This document shows positions 4,497-6,841 of a stretch of DNA of 6,841 nucleotides, piece after piece. Position 1 is the first letter of the stretch. The number at the start of each line of letters is the position of its first letter. The position numbers were made by a program, and so were the translations under genes. The stretch is from Methanosarcinaceae archaeon (GTDB taxonomy: Archaea; Halobacteriota; Methanosarcinia; Methanosarcinales; Methanosarcinaceae). The notes beneath the pieces were generated by a model. That model ran no database searches and had not been told where the DNA came from. It worked only from the letters and a program-made list of their open reading frames with translations. Location: positions 1 to 6,841 of the forward strand of contig JAUSPM010000119.1 in NCBI GenBank assembly GCA_030655675.1, in the 5' to 3' direction.

Positions 4497-5826
4497 TGTC
4501 TATGTCTCCCGTTTGGTCATTCCCCATACGTTCTTTGAGTGCATTAACACGTATCCCGATATCATTATTGGGAACCCATGCAGAACTTGCTACAAGCATG
4601 ATCCCAAATTCGGTACTCGACGTGTTTCCGCGAACTGCGAGATATTTGCCTGTGAGGACTTTTCTCATATCTCCAAACACAGCTTCCTGTGACATTGCTT
4701 TTTGGATAATATCTTCTGCTTCTACCATACTTCTGCCGTATATTATCTCGGAAAGTTCCTGATTCAACATCACTGAAACTGCACCTGTGCCGTCATCCAG
4801 TATCGCTTTTATGCGCATATCTTTCACACCTTCCACAGTGGCATGCACCCGACAGGTGCTTTTTTGTATCACGCGGTTACATTCGGGACAACGGGTAATG
4901 ATGCCTGACCCTGGTCGGATCGATATGATATTTCCAAGTGCAACAACATCGAACATCCCATCGTTTTCCATTATCTCGCTGATCGGGATCGGCTCTGGTG
5001 CCTTATTGGAGGATTCGAATGTAAATGGCATCTCTTCAGTGGAGGTGTCAACGGCAGTTATAGTCGTATTATCGTTAAAATTCAGGGATGGAACACCTCT
5101 AAACATTCGAACGGATGCTTTTTCAATCCGGATGGTGTTTCCAATATCCAGACCATCAAGTGGTATCCATGATGTGAAAGGAAGTTTTGCAGTCTCATCT
5201 GCAAGTACGCCTTCAATAATTGTTACTTCTTCACCTTTGATATTGACGTTCCTGTGGGAAAATTCAAGAATGATTGCCACAGAACTTATGGTAAGGTCGG
5301 TATTTACGACATCACGCAGTTTTTTGATTGGAGTTTTGGTAAGTTCATCCATTGATGGCAGTACATCATCAGGCAGTTTTTCAACGCCGGAACGCTCTCC
5401 GAAATTTACTTCAGAGCGATTATGCCAGTTTCGTGAGTATGCATTTTTGATCTTAATGACATCTCCGCTCTTAAGCGAGTAGTCGTTCCATGCGGTAAAA
5501 GTGCAGGCTCCATCTTCATCGGCAAGTGTACCTGAAAAAATGACTGTTTCCTTGCCGCGCAAGTTCACGGTTTTTTCTGTAACATCTATTATGCGCCCTG
5601 TAACCTCAAAGCCTTTGAGTCCGGCTGTGATATCCTTTATTTTCATTACCGGCATTGAAGCGGATTTGAATTTACGAATAATGGTTCGTTTTGCTTCATC
5701 CAGAGGTACGCGAAAATCCAGAAGTTTTTCAAGTTCTACTCGAATCTGTGATTCGTCGACATTTATACTTATATTTTCAAGCGCCTTTGTTAGCTCTTCG
5801 ATATGAGGCGCCAGTTTATTTTTCAT
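4489..5826 (-). CDS. rpa: Replication factor A (RPA), single-stranded DNA-binding protein with three OB folds and a zinc finger
   Basis: This is the archaeal single-strand DNA-binding protein of replication, recombination and repair. The 445 residues show an N-terminal helical segment (1-55), OB fold 1 (about 63-145, with GRIIDVTEK and FTAWND), OB fold 2 (about 167-258, with GVLADETAKLPFTSW), and a C-terminal OB fold (about 283-415) carrying a zinc finger C313-P-E-C316 ... C325-R-V-H328 (CX2C-X8-CX2H). This layout is the euryarchaeal RPA41/RPA3-like type. Conserved aromatics (W113, W134, W220) fit ssDNA stacking, by inference. The start is well supported: GGAGG lies 6 nt before the ATG, and a TATA box about 57 nt upstream. 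It is the first gene of an operon with the RPA-associated protein, overlapping it by 8 nt, and is divergent from the histone gene. Confidence 0.95.
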   Translation of the reverse strand: MKNKLAPHIEELTKALENISINVDESQIRVELEKLLDFRVPLDEAKRTIIRKFKSASMPVMKIKDITAGLKGFEVTGRIIDVTEKTVNLRGKETVIFSGTLADEDGACTFTAWNDYSLKSGDVIKIKNAYSRNWHNRSEVNFGERSGVEKLPDDVLPSMDELTKTPIKKLRDVVNTDLTISSVAIILEFSHRNVNIKGEEVTIIEGVLADETAKLPFTSWIPLDGLDIGNTIRIEKASVRMFRGVPSLNFNDNTTITAVDTSTEEMPFTFESSNKAPEPIPISEIMENDGMFDVVALGNIISIRPGSGIITRCPECNRVIQKSTCRVHATVEGVKDMRIKAILDDGTGAVSVMLNQELSEIIYGRSMVEAEDIIQKAMSQEAVFGDMRKVLTGKYLAVRGNTSSTEFGIMLVASSAWVPNNDIGIRVNALKERMGNDQTGDIDNG

Positions 5827-5832
5827 AATAAG

Positions 5833-5837
5833 CCTCC
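5833..5837 (-). promoter_or_regulatory. Shine-Dalgarno of rpa
   Basis: GGAGG on the minus strand, 6 nt before the ATG at 5826, is a strong site that fixes the start. Confidence 0.8.
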
Positions 5838-5882
5838 GGTCAAGTGAGACAGTTGTTATCTATTCTATAGATGTACCTGGCA

Positions 5883-5891
5883 ATAAATATA
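5883..5891 (-). promoter_or_regulatory. TATA box of the rpa operon
   Basis: The minus strand reads TATATTTAT inside GGTATATTTATTG, about 57 nt upstream of the rpa ATG. This predicts a transcription start near 5858 and a leader of about 30 nt containing the Shine-Dalgarno. Confidence 0.45.
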
Positions 5892-5946
5892 CCTACCTGC
5901 TCCAAATATTGTACTAAAAAGGTATGTTATTCGCACATTTACACCT

Positions 5947-5963
5947 TATAACAAGTTATATAT
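5947..5963 (+). promoter_or_regulatory. Histone promoter TATA box within an inverted repeat
   Basis: TTATATAT (5956-5963) is a good archaeal TATA box, predicting a start near 5988 and a leader of about 44 nt. It overlaps the inverted repeat TATAAC-AA-GTTATA (5947-5960), which could be an operator or a two-way TATA element. Confidence 0.5.
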
Positions 5964-6020
5964 GCATATTTGTCCAATTAAAGGATGTATAATCAATTAA
6001 TTATGAATTTAAGTATATAT

Positions 6021-6025
6021 GGAGG
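6021..6025 (+). promoter_or_regulatory. Shine-Dalgarno of the histone gene
   Basis: GGAGG lies 6 nt before the ATG at 6032, a strong site consistent with high expression. Confidence 0.8.
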
Positions 6026-6031
6026 AAATAT

Positions 6032-6238
6032 ATGACAATTATACCATATGCGCCTGTTGAACGTTTAATAAGAAGCGCAGGTGCATATAGAGTCAGCGAG
6101 ACTGCAGGAATTGCTCTTGCAGAGATCTTGGAACAATATGGTCTGGAAATCTCAAGAGAAGCAATTAAACTGACAGAACACGCTAAAAGAAAAACTGTAA
6201 AAGCAGAAGATATAAAATTAGCATTGGAAATGTTGTGA
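6032..6238 (+). CDS. Archaeal histone, HMf family
   Basis: This 68-residue protein is a single histone fold that dimerises and wraps DNA into archaeal nucleosome-like particles. Three helices are visible: a short alpha-1 (about 7-15, starting YAPVERLIR), a long central alpha-2 (about 22-50), and alpha-3 (about 58-67, KAEDIKLALEM). The residues that in HMfB contact DNA have counterparts: R11 and R20 (minor groove), and R53-K54-T55 in the second loop. H50 and D60 match the pair that joins dimers into tetramers and longer multimers. There is no tail and no C-terminal extension, and the length is normal for the family. Transcription is divergent from the rpa operon, and a hairpin terminator begins within the last codons. 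The family is certain; the degree of multimer formation is inferred. Confidence 0.97.
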   Translation: MTIIPYAPVERLIRSAGAYRVSETAGIALAEILEQYGLEISREAIKLTEHAKRKTVKAEDIKLALEML

Positions 6239-6263
6239 ATTTAGTTCACAACATCCACTTTTT
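6230..6263 (+). terminator. Hairpin plus T tract terminating the histone gene
   Basis: A perfect 10-bp stem pairs ATGTTGTGAA (6230-6239) with TTCACAACAT (6245-6254) around a TTTAG loop, followed by T5 at 6259-6263. The left arm contains the end of the histone reading frame, including the TGA stop, so the coding sequence and the terminator share bases. Confidence 0.75.
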
Positions 6264-6268
6264 ATCAG

Positions 6269-6279
6269 AAAACAAAAAA
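6269..6279 (-). terminator. T-rich terminator of the ferredoxin gene
   Basis: The minus strand reads TTTTTTGTTTT starting 4 nt after the ferredoxin stop. With the adjacent hairpin, which is symmetrical, the 45-bp gap forms a two-way terminator between convergent genes. Confidence 0.6.
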
Positions 6280-6283
6280 CTGT

Positions 6284-6532
6284 TTATGCAGCTGCGATCT
6301 CAATAATTGAAAGGGATTCTACAGGACAGTTGCGAACACATGAACCGCATGTGATGCATATTTCGTCATCAACTGCTGCCCGACCGTTGCGGACTCTGAT
6401 CGCTAATTTTGCGCTGTCGTGGTCAAATTCATCTTTCTTTTCAAGTTTTGTGTTAATTGGACATACCGAATCGCAAATTCCACACCCTGTACACTTGTCG
6501 GATTGTACGATTTTCTTGTTTGCTTTAGCCAT
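6284..6532 (-). CDS. 2[4Fe-4S] ferredoxin
   Basis: This small cytoplasmic electron carrier has two cluster motifs. From the chosen ATG, the cysteines are C14, C17, C20, C24-P and C59, C62, C65, C69-P, each CX2CX2CX3CP, as needed for two [4Fe-4S] clusters. The motifs are separated by a charged spacer of about 34 residues, longer than in clostridial ferredoxins. The opening VCPINTKL and the spaced layout resemble the FwdG-type ferredoxin subunit of formylmethanofuran dehydrogenase, but no fwd genes are present here, so that is only a possibility. I chose ATG 6532 (82 aa) because GAGG lies 8 nt upstream; an in-frame TTG at 6553 would run across that site. It converges with the histone gene. The redox partner is not shown. 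Confidence 0.92.
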   Translation of the reverse strand: MAKANKKIVQSDKCTGCGICDSVCPINTKLEKKDEFDHDSAKLAIRVRNGRAAVDDEICITCGSCVRNCPVESLSIIEIAAA

Positions 6533-6540
6533 GATAATTT

Positions 6541-6544
6541 CCTC
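6541..6544 (-). promoter_or_regulatory. Shine-Dalgarno of the ferredoxin gene
   Basis: The minus strand reads TGAGGAAA, with GAGG 8 nt before the ATG at 6532. It supports this start over the upstream TTG. Confidence 0.6.
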
Positions 6545-6570
6545 AAATATCAAATTATAGAATATTAAAC

Positions 6571-6580
6571 GTATATTATT
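6571..6580 (-). promoter_or_regulatory. TATA box of the ferredoxin gene
   Basis: The minus strand reads AATAATATAC about 40 nt upstream of the ATG. A start about 25 nt downstream would leave a short leader of roughly 15 nt including the Shine-Dalgarno. Confidence 0.45.
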
Positions 6581-6841
6581 CTTATTTGCATTACATGATA
6601 TGAACGTTTCGAATTGGTTATTCGTTGTATATAATTTATTCGTATTTGTATAGCTGGTGCAGCAATGTGGTACAGAGTGTTTAATGAGTGCATGATAAAA
6701 ACGATTCTACAATCCGCGCATGTGCGGCGTTACCCTATATACACATCGAATTTTCAATTGCTTCTAGTGTCGAGTCAACCATATAATGTCGCTAGATAGA
6801 AAGTATTCAGATAGATGGAAACAATGTAATAGATGGAAGGT
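6581..6841. other. Right-edge spacer without a supported gene
   Basis: The stretch is AT-rich. It contains an imperfect GC palindrome CCGCGCATGTGCGG (6715-6728), loosely like the GC-rich repeats at 1687-1899 and 3363-3511, and a 10-bp direct repeat ATAGATGGAA (6811-6820, 6829-6838) at the very edge. A 44-codon frame (6665-6799) crosses the palindrome and has no ribosome binding site. The last ATG (6833) could start a gene beyond the window, but nothing supports it. Confidence 0.45.

Noticed and set aside
4787..5482. Long open frame (231 codons) on the plus strand
   Set aside because: It is antisense to the well-supported rpa gene, shows no domain pattern and is serine-rich, as expected for a shadow frame.
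6665..6799. 44-codon plus-strand frame near the right edge
   Set aside because: There is no Shine-Dalgarno or recognisable motif, and it spans an imperfect palindrome.

Overview
The window looks like archaeal chromosome, of euryarchaeal, probably Methanosarcinales/ANME-like, type. The support is an HMf-family histone, an archaeal RPA (three OB folds plus a zinc finger) in an operon with an RPA-associated protein, a free-standing AlaX editing enzyme, a methanogen-style small 2[4Fe-4S] ferredoxin, AT-rich TATA promoters and purine-rich Shine-Dalgarno sites. The exact lineage is inferred from this gene set and not proved. No transposase, integrase, CRISPR array or tRNA/rRNA gene was recognised.

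Layout. Positions 2-1516 (+): a 5'-truncated protein with three PASTA domains and a helix-hairpin-helix tail, then a small unknown alpha/beta protein, ended by a T9 tract. Positions 1517-2025: about 0.5 kb without a convincing gene, holding a CGCAGAG-type hairpin, two GC-rich palindromes in opposite orientation and AT-rich DNA. Positions 2026-3149 (-): alaX followed by an unknown 127-residue gene. Positions 3150-3632: about 0.5 kb of repeat-rich spacer with the alaX promoter, an alternating CG palindrome, a 6-bp tandem array, a second pair of the GC-rich palindromes, and a 12-bp tandem array that runs into the stop codon of the next gene. Positions 3633-5826 (-): the RPA gene and its RPA-associated partner, overlapping by 8 nt. 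Positions 5827-6031: a divergent promoter region. Positions 6032-6238 (+): histone. Positions 6284-6532 (-): ferredoxin, converging on the histone gene across a two-way terminator. Positions 6533-6841: the ferredoxin promoter and otherwise no gene.

How the genes fit together. The firm functional theme is DNA and translation housekeeping: single-strand DNA binding (RPA and its partner) and chromatin (histone) diverge from one 205-bp promoter region, and AlaX proofreads mischarged tRNA-Ala. The most unusual gene content is the PASTA/HhH protein with its small companion, because PASTA modules are best known from bacterial peptidoglycan sensing. The most unusual DNA structure is in the two spacers: two opposed pairs of a 19-bp palindrome (BIME-like) and two related AAACTT tandem arrays. 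I did not find convincing evidence for a complete new defence or mobile system.
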